Below, piece by piece: positions 20,230-30,622 of a DNA stretch of 32,500 bases. The translations under genes were made by a program, and so were the position numbers. The DNA is from Prorocentrum cordatum (taxonomy: Eukaryota; Sar; Dinophyceae; Prorocentrales; Prorocentraceae). Position 1 is the first letter of the stretch. Each line of letters starts with the position of its first letter. The stretch lies in contig CAUYUJ010022548.1 in assembly GCA_963575745.1 (NCBI GenBank), forward strand, positions 337,137 through 369,636. Reading direction: 5' to 3'. The notes under the pieces are model-generated. The model made no database searches. It was not told the origin of the DNA and saw only the letters and a list, made by a program, of their open reading frames with translations.

Positions 20230-20414
20230 TACTCCAGATTTCGTAATAACAGGGAGGGGATCTGGACCCTCCAAGACAAGCCATTTCAGACCCCCCCCCC
20301 GTGGGAGAACCCTCCAAAACATCGTCCCCAGACCCCCCCAGGCCCTCCAAGATAGCCCGGAAGAGACCCCCCCCGAAATGAGACCCCCCTCCCTTTATTA
20401 CGAAATCTGGAGTA
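20230..20414. mobile_element. MITE candidate with TA flanks
   Basis: Terminal inverted repeats of about 27 bp begin CTCCAGATTTCGTAATAA at 20232 and end with the reverse complement at 20412. A TA dinucleotide lies on each side (20230-20231, 20413-20414). The length is 181 bp with no ORF. TA duplication and a CTCC terminus fit a Tc1/mariner-type (Stowaway-like) non-autonomous element, which is inference from known superfamily habits. Confidence 0.75.
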
Positions 20415-20552
20415 ACGACCCGCCCTCCTGAAACTGGTGCCAATGTTTAAGCTCCAGGATCGTAAATGGTGAGGAAATCTCTGGCGAAACGCCCGGGCCG
20501 CCGTAAAAGATTGCTTCGGGGTGCGACTGGGAGAAGTTCTTCGCGAGAAAAG

Positions 20553-20684
20553 GAATGGAGGAGGAGGAGGCGGAGGAGGAGGAGGAGGAGGAGGAGGAGG
20601 GACGAGGAGGAGGAAGAGGAGGAGGAAGAGGAGGAGGCGAGGAGGAGGAGGAGGAGGAGGAGGAGGAGGAGGAGGAGGAAGAGG
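20553..20684. repeat. (GGA)n microsatellite
   Basis: GGA array with CGAGG interruptions, giving poly-Gly/Glu/Arg frames only. Confidence 0.9.
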
Positions 20685-21350
20685 CCCAGGCCAGGGCTGG
20701 GGGTGGGGCCGGGGCAAAGGTTCAGGGCCCTGACCGGGTTGGGCTGGGGCGGACCAGGGCCGGGACCATGGCCAGTGCGGGGGAAGGGTTCCTGAGTTCC
20801 CCTGCCAACGGACACCGCCACAGTGGAGGCCGCCACAGTGGACCCCTCCCTGTCCCCTTGTCCCTCCGACGGTCGCGACCCCGGGGGAATTGAGACAGTG
20901 TACGATCCCCCATGTTTGTTCGATCACCCTTACGACGAAGACGATTAAAAGGATGCTGGCGTACTTCAGTATGGGTTGGGTTGGCCTTGCGTCGAAGGGC
21001 CTTTTGCACACATCGAAAAAGGAAGAGGAGAAAGGCTGGGAGGCGGAGGATTCCCATTTCCCCTTCGCCTCTCCATTTCCCCTCTCCCCCACTCCTCTTC
21101 CCCCCCCGTCCTCGTCCTCCTCCTCCCCAGCCCTCTTGCACATTTCTCCCCCTCCTCATCCTCCCCCCTCCCCCCAATCGGTCGGTCGAACTGACGGGCC
21201 CTTGGATGCGCGATCCCCCTCCCCTCTCCTCGACACCGACGTCGGCGGCGACGACGACAACGAGGGCCTCGACGGCGACGGCCGCCACGGCGACCAACGG
21301 CGACCAGCGGCGCGCAATGCCAGCCTCGGTTCTCGAGGCGTGTTCACGCG
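20685..21350. other. No recognisable gene
   Basis: Mixed sequence, C/T-rich at 21050-21180. One frame near 21230-21340 is Asp/Gly-rich, but no exon model can be supported. Confidence 0.4.
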
Positions 21351-21356
21351 CGACCC

Positions 21357-21408
21357 TCGCGCGCGCCGGCGCCGCGCGCGACGCGCGCGCGCGCGGGACG
21401 CGCGCGCG
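21357..21408. repeat. Alternating CG tract
   Basis: About 50 bp of nearly uninterrupted CG/GC steps. The sequence type is prone to Z-DNA in vitro, and any in vivo role is speculative. Confidence 0.75.
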
Positions 21409-21548
21409 TTGGAGGGAGGCGCGCCGGGTTCTGCGCGGAGGCGGGGCGGCGCTGTGGGGCGGGGGCGGGGAGCGAGGAGAGGGAGGTTTTGCGATGTGGG
21501 GGAGGGGGAGTATTTCAAGGATTGGCTTCCTGCAAAGCATGGCTGGAT

Positions 21549-21646
21549 GAGGGGGAGGAGGAGGAGGAGGAGGAGGAGGAGGAGGAGGAGGAGGAGGAGG
21601 AGGAGGAGGAGGCGGAGGAGGAGGAGGAGGAGGAGGGGGAGGAGTG
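21549..21646. repeat. (GGA)n microsatellite
   Basis: Nearly pure GGA array. Confidence 0.9.
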
Positions 21647-22395
21647 CACTGAGTACCCCCCCCTCAGGCCACGGTTTACTGCATGAGTTTGCCCATCGCA
21701 GGTCGGCTTGTGTGTGGAGCTTCTAGCTTGCCTGGCGAGGTTCTGGTTTGCACAGCGGTTGAGGCCGAGTCGTGTGAAGTTCGGTGGTCGCGCTCCCCTC
21801 CTCTTTAAACGAGCACCTTTTCCCCGGGGGAAAACGCACCCCCCCCGCGACGACCGACGGGGAGACTCCTGGAGGCTTCAAAGAGGAGTGCAGGACGCAT
21901 AATTAGTCGGAGGTTGATAGACCTCCTACCCTGACGGGTCGATTAGCGAATTGACCGTTTTCGGTTCGCGAGAGGGCGTCGCGGCCAGATCTGGGAGGTC
22001 TCCAATGTATTCCAGCCCGATTCTGCCCCAGTCCTGGCTTCCCAGACATCCGACGATGTGATTTGACCCATGCGCGGCCCCAAGAGGTCCTGACCCCTTC
22101 CCCAGAAGTAGCTCTCCGTCCTGGACCCATTCTTGATGGCCCTGGGGCCCTCTGGCGGCCTCAGAGGCCGAAGTCGAGGAAAAACGCCCAGACTGAAAAG
22201 GTCAGAGTGTCGGAGGTCTGGGTTCGTCTTGATTAACTGCCAACCCATAGTAGGGTCGCCAGTCAGCCGACAAGGCCCGAACGTGCGCAGATGACATCAT
22301 GATTGCGTCCAACTGACGGACGCCCTAGCGCATCGAGCGGCCGTGGTGGGGCATCACCTCGTAACGAAGGTCGCTCGTGGTTGCAGGTGCCGAGG
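21647..22395. other. No recognisable gene
   Basis: A 101-codon open frame on the minus strand (21943-22248) is not low-complexity, but has no family resemblance that I can name. Confidence 0.35.
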
Positions 22396-22470
22396 GGGAG
22401 GAGGAGGAGGAGGAGGAGGAGGAGGAGGAGGAGGAGGAGAAGGAGGCGGAGGCGGAGGAGGCGGAGGAGT
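22396..22470. repeat. (GGA)n microsatellite
   Basis: GGA array grading into GGCGGA. Confidence 0.9.
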
Positions 22471-24655
22471 TTGGGGGCGAGGAGGGGGAGACGGGGAGGG
22501 AAAGCACGACGACGCAGGTCACGCAGCCGCCCCCCCACAGGGCCACGCCCTCCGCAATGACCTGCGCGCCCTGCGCGGGGGCCCCAGGGCCCCCCCCCGG
22601 CGCGGAGCCGGACGAGGCAGCGCGGCCGGCGTGGCAGGCGACGCTGTGGAAGCGCAGCAGCTTCCTGCGGGCCCCCTCGCGCGAGGGGGGAGGGCGCCAT
22701 GGTTCCTCACCTCCTCCCTCCATCCTCCCTCCGTTTTCCTCCCGCCTCCTTCACCCTCCTCCATTCCGGCAGCGGCGAGGCGTCCTGGCGCTGCTGAATC
22801 CCGCACAGGGCCTTCCAGAAGCGGGCGAAGGTTTTCCCTTGGGGTGCCAGGAGAGGTTCCAGAAATGACGGTCTTGAATGAGTTCTTCCACTTGGCAATT
22901 GCTCAGATGCGACGGTTTCAGATGACTTCGGCGCGCTGGCGTCGATCTTGCAGGGCGGGCCCCCTAAAATCGCCCGGTCCAGGTCCGCGAGGTCGTCGGC
23001 TTACGCGTGCGCCCGCGTCGATGGGCGAGGCATTCTACGCGATGCGACTTGCGCGACGATGGCCCGATTCAGATCGCGGCTTTGCTCGACGCCGACGCCG
23101 AGAAGACGCGATGGCGAGTGCGATGATCTTACTTTCCGACTTCGACCGGCGGGATGGGCACATGCTACTTCCATGGACGAATTATCGCATGCATTTGGCA
23201 GCGCGCAGCCAGAAACAACTACGTAGATGAGGCGGTGAATGATGTTGCCCCGCGCCATGACCGAGCCCGATGCAAGTAGCGCGATCGCCTCTCAGTTGTA
23301 GAAGTAGGAACTACATCAGGCATTCTGGTAGTCAAGACAGAGGTGGGTGGACTTATGGGAGGCTCATGCAATGTTCATGCGTTTTCAGGTGCATGTACTG
23401 CGCCGGCGCAGTTGCGGGCCGTAGACATACGAAAACAGTTTAATTGGGGGGCTGGGGGCAGCGGCATGCAAGGCAAGGAGCTAGATGGAGCAGCACGCGG
23501 TGCAGATCGCTATGCAGGTCCTGTCACCATCCCGCACACGTTGTCAGCGCCTGCGCTTCAGAGGGGAATGGTAGCAGCCACATCGGACAATCGTAGCGCG
23601 GAGCCTTTTTTTTGTCACGGCGTGGCCCGAAGCAGTGGAATCGCGCCATTTTTGTCGAACTTGCGCAGGGTTCCTTACGCTCGGGCATGGGGGCATTCAT
23701 CTTGAGTGACAAACATCGGATTGTGCGATAGGTCGCCGTCTTGCCCGTCCAGCTCGCGCTGCGACGCGGGGCGTTGCCTGCGCGGAGAGAGAAGACGATT
23801 CGAATCGCCCTCTTCCCTTTGCAGAAATTCGTCAGCACTGGGACTTCGCATTTAGCAAGTTGGAGTTCCTTTCTGGAAGATTGGCGCGGCATCAGAGCTC
23901 GACGTCAACCAAATGAATGCGCGCGGCCACCCGCCGCACTTTTTGCGGCTTCTTAACGACGCGAGCATGAGCCGCGTGGTGAATCTGGTCTAACGGAGTG
24001 GGCTTCACCTGAGGGCAAAGCGGGTCGGGGGCGATTGCGACGCAGATGCTGGCGATTGCCCTGGCCGCGCACGCTGAGCTATTAGGATAGATAAATACCT
24101 GCCCCTGGCTTCTGATCGAGCAGGAAGAGGTGATGAGAGAGTTTAGATAATTTGATGTTCGGAGGGCTCGCGGATATCGCAAGTCTCTGGAAGCCCCCCC
24201 CCCTTTGCTTTCGGCGGGGGGCGGGGGGGGGGGGCAGTGCTGAACAGCTCTCACTCCGAATGCGCGCTGGAAATTGCGCCCCCCTGCAAGTGCTCGGCCC
24301 TTCTGGGCGACGGGCAGCAGCGTGCCTGGGCTTCCTGGGCCGCTACAGGCCTGATGGGGCATCTTAGATTACATCGACGTCGCATGCGCAATTTGGGGCG
24401 CGTGCCCGTTGAGGCGAACCACTGGCCGATCTGCGACAGATCCGTCCGATCATCCACCGCTGCCGCTCGACATTTGCCTCGTGCAATGGCGCGAGGTCAT
24501 TGCGGGATAGGGGGGCCATTGTTTGTTGCGAACTTTTAGTGGGCCATCTCACTATCGACGTGGGTTGCGCGAATTCGAGGGAGGCGAGTATCGAGAGCAC
24601 AGTGGCCATATGTTGGTTCACCTTCCATGGAAAGCAACGCGGGATCGGCCCCGTA
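22471..24655. other. No convincing gene (2.2 kb)
   Basis: A stretch near 22550-22680 has G/C-ending codons and reads TCAPCAGAP and WQATLWKRSSFL in one frame, which could be part of an exon, but no splice partners are evident. The rest shows no coding bias. A C/G-run hairpin-like CCCCCCCC/GGGGGGG pair lies at 24196-24234. Confidence 0.35.
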
Positions 24656-25317
24656 GTGAATTCCTTGGACAGCGCCGTCGCCGCGTCGGAGATCGCGACG
24701 CCGACGTGGATGAAGCGCTCGGCGGGGCTTGCCCAGCCTTATGAGGGCCAGGGCGAGCTGAAGGCTCGCAAGCAGGCTGGCAAGGGCAACGGCGGCGGCG
24801 GCAGCACAGCGCATTGGGACGACCTCGAGAGGCTTGTGTTCATGCTGGCCAAGCTGGTGGTGACGGGCGCCCGCCAGATCGCGGCGCCCGGCCGCGCACG
24901 GCAGGTATTTCTGCGCAGAGAGCAACGAGGCACACATCGGCACGGTGGCTTGCGGCGCCGGCCTGGAGCACGACAGAGTTTCGGCACCCATGAAAGGAGA
25001 AGCAGAAGAGCGGCGAGTTGGTCGACTTCCGCGAACGAGGGACGCCGCACATCGCAGCGTTCGTCACAGCGCTGCACCGCGCGATGGCCGGCGTCACAGG
25101 TCGGAGGCCCCCGCGCGGACGAGGCCGTTCGCGACCCGGTGTGGAAGCATTGGGGGGCCGTCCTTCGGGAGTCTGTGATGGTGGAGACTTGGCTGGCGGC
25201 CATCAAGCACGCGGTTGAGGTGCAGGTGATCGAGCGGGTGACGGGCCCAGCCCCTCGGGGGCCATTGGAGCGCGAGGCCTCGCGCGTCGTGTCGGAGATG
25301 CGGCAAAAAAGTACGTA
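24656..25317 (+). pseudogene. Frameshifted remnant of a dinoflagellate-type protein
   Basis: Four blocks with strong G/C-ending codon bias follow one another in changing frames. The first runs from about 24656 to 24900 with WMKRSAGLAQPY and WDDLERLVFMLAKL. The second is at about 24905-25000 with CAESNEAHIGTV. The third is at about 25003-25110 with GELVDFRERGTPHIAAFVTAL. The last, about 25118-25317, contains DPVWKHWGAVLRES and VQVIERVTG and ends in TAG. Each change needs one base skipped, and one lies in a C5 run (about 25116). The WDDLxxLVxxLAKL and GTPHIAAFVTAL patterns recall an uncharacterised repeat-associated dinoflagellate family. It is a decayed copy or a poorly sequenced gene, and its function is unknown. 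Confidence 0.5.
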
Positions 25318-26323
25318 GCGGCTGGACGCATCAGCGCGCCCGTTTTGCCTCGCTTCTCGCGCGAGGTGCAGTGCTCGAGAGCGTCCTCTCCTCTGGGCCT
25401 TCCTTGTCCCGTGCGCCTCGAGTTATCTCCTCCTTTCTGTTCCTTCGGCGCTCGTTCCTCCTGGTCCCCGCCCACCTGCCAAGGGGAAAAGTGGGGGGGG
25501 GAGCTTCTCGCCCAGGTGGCGCCGCGAATGCGGGCCGAGGCCGTGGAGCCTCGGGCCAGACAGGGTCCCCGGGAAGACCGGAGGGCCCAGCTCTGTGGGC
25601 GCTGCCCGCTGGAGAGCGGGCCCGTCTCGAGGTAGCAGCCAGCCAGCGCGGGAGGGGGGGGGGGGCGGCGAGGCGGGCGAGGCGGGCGAAGAACTCAGCA
25701 CGACCCGCTGGCCCCCGAGGGGCATCCACCAGGGCTGCGCGCCCAAGCGGCAGGGCAGTGCGAGCGGCGCTCGAAGGGGCGTGGGGGCCCAGAAGCGGCT
25801 CCATGCGAGCAGGCTGTCGCACAAGCGGCGCTCAGATGTCTAGAGTAGCGGCACTTCTCGGGACACTCGGGTTCAGGGGCGGACTGGACGGGACTCCTCC
25901 CGCACCTCTCTGCTCGGCAGCCACTCGCAGAGCACCGCGGCGAGGCCAGAGGACCAGAGCGGCCGACAAACACCGCCCCCAGGGCATCTGGAGCCCTCAC
26001 CACCCCCACACCCCCGCCCCAAGAGCGCCGCCCACCCCCGCCATCGCCGCCAACGGGTATATCGCACCCCATACAGTTGAAACCGATGGTCAGGATGACT
26101 GACGTTCCCAAGGGTATCCTTGCACCCTTGCCTCTTCGGTCCATCGTCAACCATCCTCGATGGCCAGCCCCGCTCGAAAAGCTTCGCCATGGGCGTGCAA
26201 GGGGCTTGCATCTTCACCACGCATCCTTGCCATCACTCTTGATTGCACCCGCACGTCAACCGTTACACCCTTACACATTACCCATGACACACACGCCCTA
26301 TTTTCTGTTCGATGTGGTCTTCA
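25318..26323. other. No recognisable gene
   Basis: GC-rich with G-runs near 25494 and 25648. Open frames here lack family resemblance. Confidence 0.4.
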
Positions 26324-26331
26324 GATTAGGC

Positions 26332-26490
26332 TTAAGTCGGGCCTGTCCCTCTACATGGGGAATATTCAAAAATAGTCAAAACATAGTCTGGCGATTTTTT
26401 GTTACCATTTTTGAGCATTTTGAGTGCATGTTTGGGGTATTTTTAATTTTTCGCCCAAAATCGGCCTGTAGGGGGATACGCCCGATTTAA
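26332..26490 (+). mobile_element. Small inverted-repeat element M1, copy 1
   Basis: 159 bp. The left end is TTAAGTCGGGCCTGTCCC and the right end is the approximate reverse complement (CCTGTAGGGGGAtaCGCCCGATTTAA). The interior is AT-rich, unlike the surrounding DNA. It is flanked by GATTAGGC (26324-26331) and GAATAGGC (26491-26498), a 7/8 target-site duplication. It has no coding capacity. Confidence 0.85.
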
Positions 26491-26555
26491 GAATAGGCAC
26501 CGTTGAAGCATCGGGCCACGCGTTCGAAAGCGATGCCAGCCTTCGACGCCGGTCA

Positions 26556-27320
26556 GAGGTGCCAGTGGTCCGTCAGTGGTCTGTCGGCGGTCCGTCAGTA
26601 GTCTATCCGTGGTTTGGCAGTGGTCCGTCAGTGGTATGTCCGTGGTCCGTCCGTGGTCTGTCCGTGGTTTGTCAGTGGTCCGTCAGTGGTCTGTCAGTGG
26701 CCTGTCAATGGTCTGCCAGTGGTGTGTCAGTGGTCTGGTGGTTTGTCAATGGTCCGTCAGTGGTATGTCAGTGGCCTGTCAGTGGCCTCTCTGTAGTCTT
26801 TTTTAGTGGGCTGGTCTGGCAGTGGTCTGTCAGTGTGGGAGAGTCGAAGTACGTTGTGGTCACAGCCATGCCTCGTACTGTGACCCCCCCATGACAGGCC
26901 ACTCACAGACCACAGACAGACCACGGACAGACCACTGACAGACCAGTGGCAGCCCACTGACAAACCATTGGCAGACCATTGACAGATCACTGACAGATCA
27001 CGGACAGACTTTGACAGACCACTGACAGACCACTGACAGACCGCTGGCAGACCACTGACAGAACTACTGACAGACTAATTACCGACAGACCATTGACAGA
27101 CCACTGACAGACCACTGACAGCCCGTTGACCGACCACTGACAGACCACTGACGGACCACTGACAGACCACTGGCAGACCATTTACCAGGCCATTGACAGA
27201 CCACCCACAGACCACGCACAGGCCACGGCCGACTCGCTGACAGCCCCTTGGCAGCCCACTGGAAGCTCCCTTGGACAGCTCATTGACGGACCAGTGACAG
27301 CCGCCCAGTGACAGCTGGGC
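26556..27320. repeat. Palindromic 11-bp minisatellite
   Basis: About 290 bp of tandem 11-mers close to GTCAGTGGTCT on the + strand (26556-26845) are followed by about 420 bp of the reverse complement, AGACCACTGAC (26888-27320). At the centre is a perfect 8-bp stem, GGTCACAG/CTGTGACC (26858-26865 and 26878-26885), around a 12-nt loop. The whole can fold into a very large cruciform. Reading frames give only repeated Val-Cys-Gln-Trp-Ser motifs and are rejected as genes. Confidence 0.9.
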
Positions 27321-27956
27321 CACGGAATGGCATCGGTTCCTGGAAGTCAACAGATCGAAAAAATGCCCCTAGAGAGGCGAGCTTCTGTCAGAATAAAGCT
27401 AAGATGCTCGTGCTCGGAGCAAAGATCTCCGTTCCCAAATAAATGGTCCAATGATTTCCAAACAAAACTTTAAAACCGAGCCCACAGCTCCTCGGAGGAG
27501 CCCCAAGCCGCCCCTGCGCGAGTGCCTGCCTTCTACGCGCTTGCCCCACCGGGGCCCCGCGGGAGGGCCTGGCCCGTGGTCCCAGACGTTTCGAGTCTCC
27601 TTCCCGCACGGAGCGCGGGCCGCCCTGGGGCGCAGAGTCGTATTTCGCAGTCGTGCCTTCCGCCTTCGGCGGCCTGCTCCTCCTCGAGTCCTCGAGTCCT
27701 CCCTCTAGTCCTCGAGTCCTCGAGTCCTCCCTGCTCCCTTCTCCCCTTCCTCCTGCTCCTCCTCGAGTCCTCCCTTGCGCAGATCCTACGACGTCGCGCT
27801 CCGCCTCGTGTCACGGCGCTGTGCCCCCCGGAGGTCCGGGCCCTCGCCCGGGGGACGGCACCCCACCCGCCCGGGGAGGACCGCGAGGGCCCCGGAGGGC
27901 GCCGGAAGAGCGGACCCCGGCGATGTCAAGCCCAAGCTGCAATCATCGGGAGCGGA
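27321..27956. other. No recognisable gene
   Basis: Includes a short CCTCGAGTCCT-type tandem repeat at about 27680-27775. No supported coding region. Confidence 0.4.
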
Positions 27957-28145
27957 AAAGAGGGGGGTGATGACTAGGGGGGGGGGGGGATTTCATGGCG
28001 CGGGCCATGATTTTTCTTCAGATTTCATGGCGCCTCTTCTTATTTTATTACGTCCCAGGCCCCCCCGCTGGGCCGCGCACATGCCGCCTGTCATGATTTG
28101 CACCCCCCCCTCTTGGACACCCCCCTCTTGGCCGCTCCCGAAATC
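27957..28145 (+). repeat. Dispersed repeat R4, copy 1, with internal hairpin
   Basis: Aligns with 29192-29372. Shared blocks include GATGAC, TCATGG, GGCCATGAT, GCACCTCTTCTTATTT-like sequence, GGCCGCGCACATGCCGCCTG and CCCCCCTCTTG. Contains TCATGG-cgcggg-CCATGA. Confidence 0.8.
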
Positions 28146-28275
28146 ACGTCGATGCGGTAATTAGGTTCGCGTGGCGTCGACTGGCGGCGACTCCGCCGCG
28201 GGTGTTCGAGGTTGAACGCCGCCAGTGGCCCAGAACCGGCCCAGTCTGGAACGGTCTGGCAATCGATAAGCAGCC

Positions 28276-28297
28276 GATCGTTCAAGGTTGAACGATC
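28276..28297. repeat. 22-bp palindrome
   Basis: GATCGTTCAA, two bases, then TTGAACGATC: a perfect 10-bp inverted repeat. A similar GTTCGAGGTTGAAC lies at about 28203-28216. It could be a protein-binding site or chance. Confidence 0.6.
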
Positions 28298-28448
28298 CAA
28301 GCGGTGTCCGGAGCCAACGCCAGGGTCGACACGACGCGAATTTGCCGCATCAAGGCACCGACCGGGATCTGCACCGACCAGGCTCACGATGGACGGCCCG
28401 CACCGCCAGCCACGGGTCAGCGACAGCCTGAGGCGCCCCTGTCTGGCC

Positions 28449-28604
28449 TTAAGTCGGGCCTGTCCCTCTACAGGTGGAATATTCAAAATCAGCCTGAAAA
28501 GATTGTCTTGGGACGATTTGTTATACAATTTTCTAACATGTTGGTGCATTTGTTGTGTATTTTTCCGCCCAAAATCCGCCTGTAGGGGGACACGCCCGAC
28601 CTAA
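28449..28604 (+). mobile_element. Small inverted-repeat element M1, copy 2
   Basis: 156 bp with ends TTAAGTCGGGCCTGTCCC and GGGGACACGCCCGACCTAA. It is flanked by a perfect 8-bp duplication, GTCTGGCC (28441-28448 and 28605-28612). The interior is AT-rich and aligns with copy 1 in the same orientation. Confidence 0.9.
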
Positions 28605-28612
28605 GTCTGGCC

Positions 28613-29191
28613 CCGAAGCTCGTGCGTCTGCCACCGCTTCGCGGCCGCAGCAGCTGTCTGCCAGAGCCGTTCGCCCTCGAGCGCGGCCCTGCTGCGCCGA
28701 GGTCCCGGACCGCCGACAGGGAAGCGCAGCGGGGCCGAGGTGCGGCTCCGCCCAGCTGGTTCGGCCGTAAGCGCCCCCCCCCCCCTCCCAGGAGAAAAGG
28801 GATAGTGTCAGGGTGGGCGCCTCGGCCCCCGACCGCCCACGGATCGCGGATGGGGGGCCCCCCATCGCCCGTGCGGTTCCGCTCCGGGGGGGCCGTCGGC
28901 GATCCATCGGTGACGACGTGTACCCCCCGGCTCAGCTCGATGTTCCCGCACCTGAGCCGATTCCCCCTCACAGTGGAGGCCCATGCCAGGAGGCACCCTC
29001 TGCTTGCCCCCAGGGTGCCCTGGGTTTCTCGGGGGTCCCATGGCTGTGCGGTGGAGAGCGCCGACGCTCCCACGCCAAGAATCAATGGACGTCCTGGGGT
29101 CTCAGGGTTGGGTCTCTGCAGCTAGCGTTGCCCCTCGCCAGCGAGGGCGGCACTCCAGGGAGGCCAAGAGCCGGGTTCGGGGGCGGCCGAG
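28613..29191. other. No recognisable gene
   Basis: GC-rich, without coding signal or RNA gene that I can support. Confidence 0.4.
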
Positions 29192-29372
29192 AGGGGGGCG
29201 ATGACCAGGGGGTGGTGGATATCATGGAGGGGCCATGATATCTCTATCTCCCCAGATTCCACGGCACCTCTTCTTATTTCAGCACTTGTCCCGGCCCCCC
29301 CCCCTAGGCCGCGCACATGCCGCCTGCCATGGTTTGCGCCCCCCCTCTTGAACGTCCTTCTTGGACGCTCCC
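29192..29372 (+). repeat. Dispersed repeat R4, copy 2
   Basis: Second copy of R4. Its internal hairpin is ATATCATGG-aGGGG-CCATGATAT, a perfect 9-bp stem longer than that of copy 1. Confidence 0.8.
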
Positions 29373-29403
29373 GAGTCTCAGCCACGCGCAGAGGGGGGCA
29401 GGG

Positions 29404-29520
29404 CGAGGGGGGAAGGCTTCTTAGAAGCACCCCTGGTTCTTAGAAGGCGCGGGCCTTCTCTGCAGATGTAAGGCCCGCGCCTTCCGAGAAGTAGCCTCCT
29501 TCTAAGAAGCCTCCCCCCTC
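29404..29520. mobile_element. Compact hairpin, MITE-like
   Basis: Inverted arms 29404-29457 and 29470-29520 share GGGGGGAaGGCTTCTTAGAAG at the outside and AAGGCGCGGGCCTT at the inside, around a 12-nt loop. No obvious target-site duplication and no ORF. Confidence 0.7.
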
Positions 29521-29617
29521 CCCCTACCCCCTTGTGCGCACCGCCAACCGTCGTTTCAAGGCGCTCTCAGTGGGCCCACCGGTTCGGTGGCAAGTCATGC
29601 GTGCCCTCGCAACTCCG

Positions 29618-29736
29618 TCTTTAGCGTCGATTCGCGTCGATCAGCGTCTGGGAGTCGATCTGATAGCGCCGGTTTAGCGTCGGCCAGCGCCGAGTAGCAT
29701 CGATTTGGCGTCGATTTAGCGTCGACTAGCGTCGAT
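29618..29736 (+). repeat. TAGCGTCGAT minisatellite
   Basis: About ten degenerate units near TTTAGCGTCGA, 10-14 bp apart. No coding role is apparent. Confidence 0.75.
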
Positions 29737-29960
29737 GCGTAAGAGCCGACAAGATGGTATGGAAGGCTCACATGAGTTGCCACCGAACACCGGCGAGCCC
29801 TGGCCCGTGCGGCTTATTCTCTTCGTGGGCGGAGTTTGCCGTTCGCACGCCTCTCCCCCTTTGTCTGCTTCTTCTGTGGTCGGCTGCTGCACTGCGGAGG
29901 CTTTTTCCCATCAGTTGGGAAGCGAAGCTGAGCCTCCAACCCTGCTCCTCCATCCTACTT

Positions 29961-30120
29961 TGAAGTCGGGCCTGTCCCTCTACAGGGGGAACGCTCCAAA
30001 AGAGTCAAAGAATAGTATGGGGACGATGTTCTGATCATTCTTGAGTGTGTTTTGAATATTTTGGCGGTCTGTTTTATTGTTCGTCCAAAATCTGCCTGTA
30101 GGGGGACATGCCCGACCTAA
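29961..30120 (+). mobile_element. Small inverted-repeat element M1, copy 3
   Basis: 160 bp, starting TGAAGTCGGGCCTGTCCC and ending GGGGACATGCCCGACCTAA. It has a perfect 8-bp duplication, TCCTACTT, at 29953-29960 and 30121-30128. Same orientation as the other copies. Confidence 0.9.
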
Positions 30121-30373
30121 TCCTACTTCCTTCTTTCCCCCTCCCTTCTGGGCTGTTCCAGCGTGCCGTGTCGCTGGGGTGCTCACGATGTGCAGCTTGT
30201 GAAGACAGCCCATTCCTGTTCACACCTGCTCCAGCATCATGCTTCGAGGGCGGCGTACGCTACATCCGACGTTGAGCGAACTTGCCCTCCCTCCCACTCT
30301 CCCTCATCCAGTCCCTCCCCACCCTCTTCCTTCCCCTCCCTCCTCTCTCAGCCACTCTGGCCCTTCACCTCAG

Positions 30374-30470
30374 TCCTCCTCCTCCTCCTCCTCCTCCTCC
30401 TCCTCCTCCTCCTCCTCCTCCTCCTACCCCTTCTCCTCCTCCTCCTCCTCCTCCTCCTCCTCTCCGACCC
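30374..30470. repeat. (TCC)n microsatellite
   Basis: TCC array with one short interruption, embedded in a longer C/T-rich stretch (30290-30560). Confidence 0.9.
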
Positions 30471-30622
30471 CGTCCCCGTCCCCTTCCATCCCCTCCCTCC
30501 ATCCCTTCCTATGCCTCCCCTCCCTCCTCTTCCTCCTCCTGCTCTGCATCTCTCCCACCACCACCCCCTGCGCAGCAGGGAGGGCGGAGGCGGGCGGCCG
30601 CGGGAGGAGGCAGGCACCAGCC

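Noticed and set aside
22343-23230. 295-codon open frame after a GGA array
   Set aside because: The first third is microsatellite and the rest lacks codon bias or family resemblance.
26556-27320. CRISPR-like array
   Set aside because: The 11-bp units are contiguous, have no unique spacers and reverse orientation in the middle.
26559-27350. Repeat proteins rich in Val-Cys-Gln-Trp-Ser
   Set aside because: Direct products of an 11-bp minisatellite read in all frames on both strands, with no other coding evidence.
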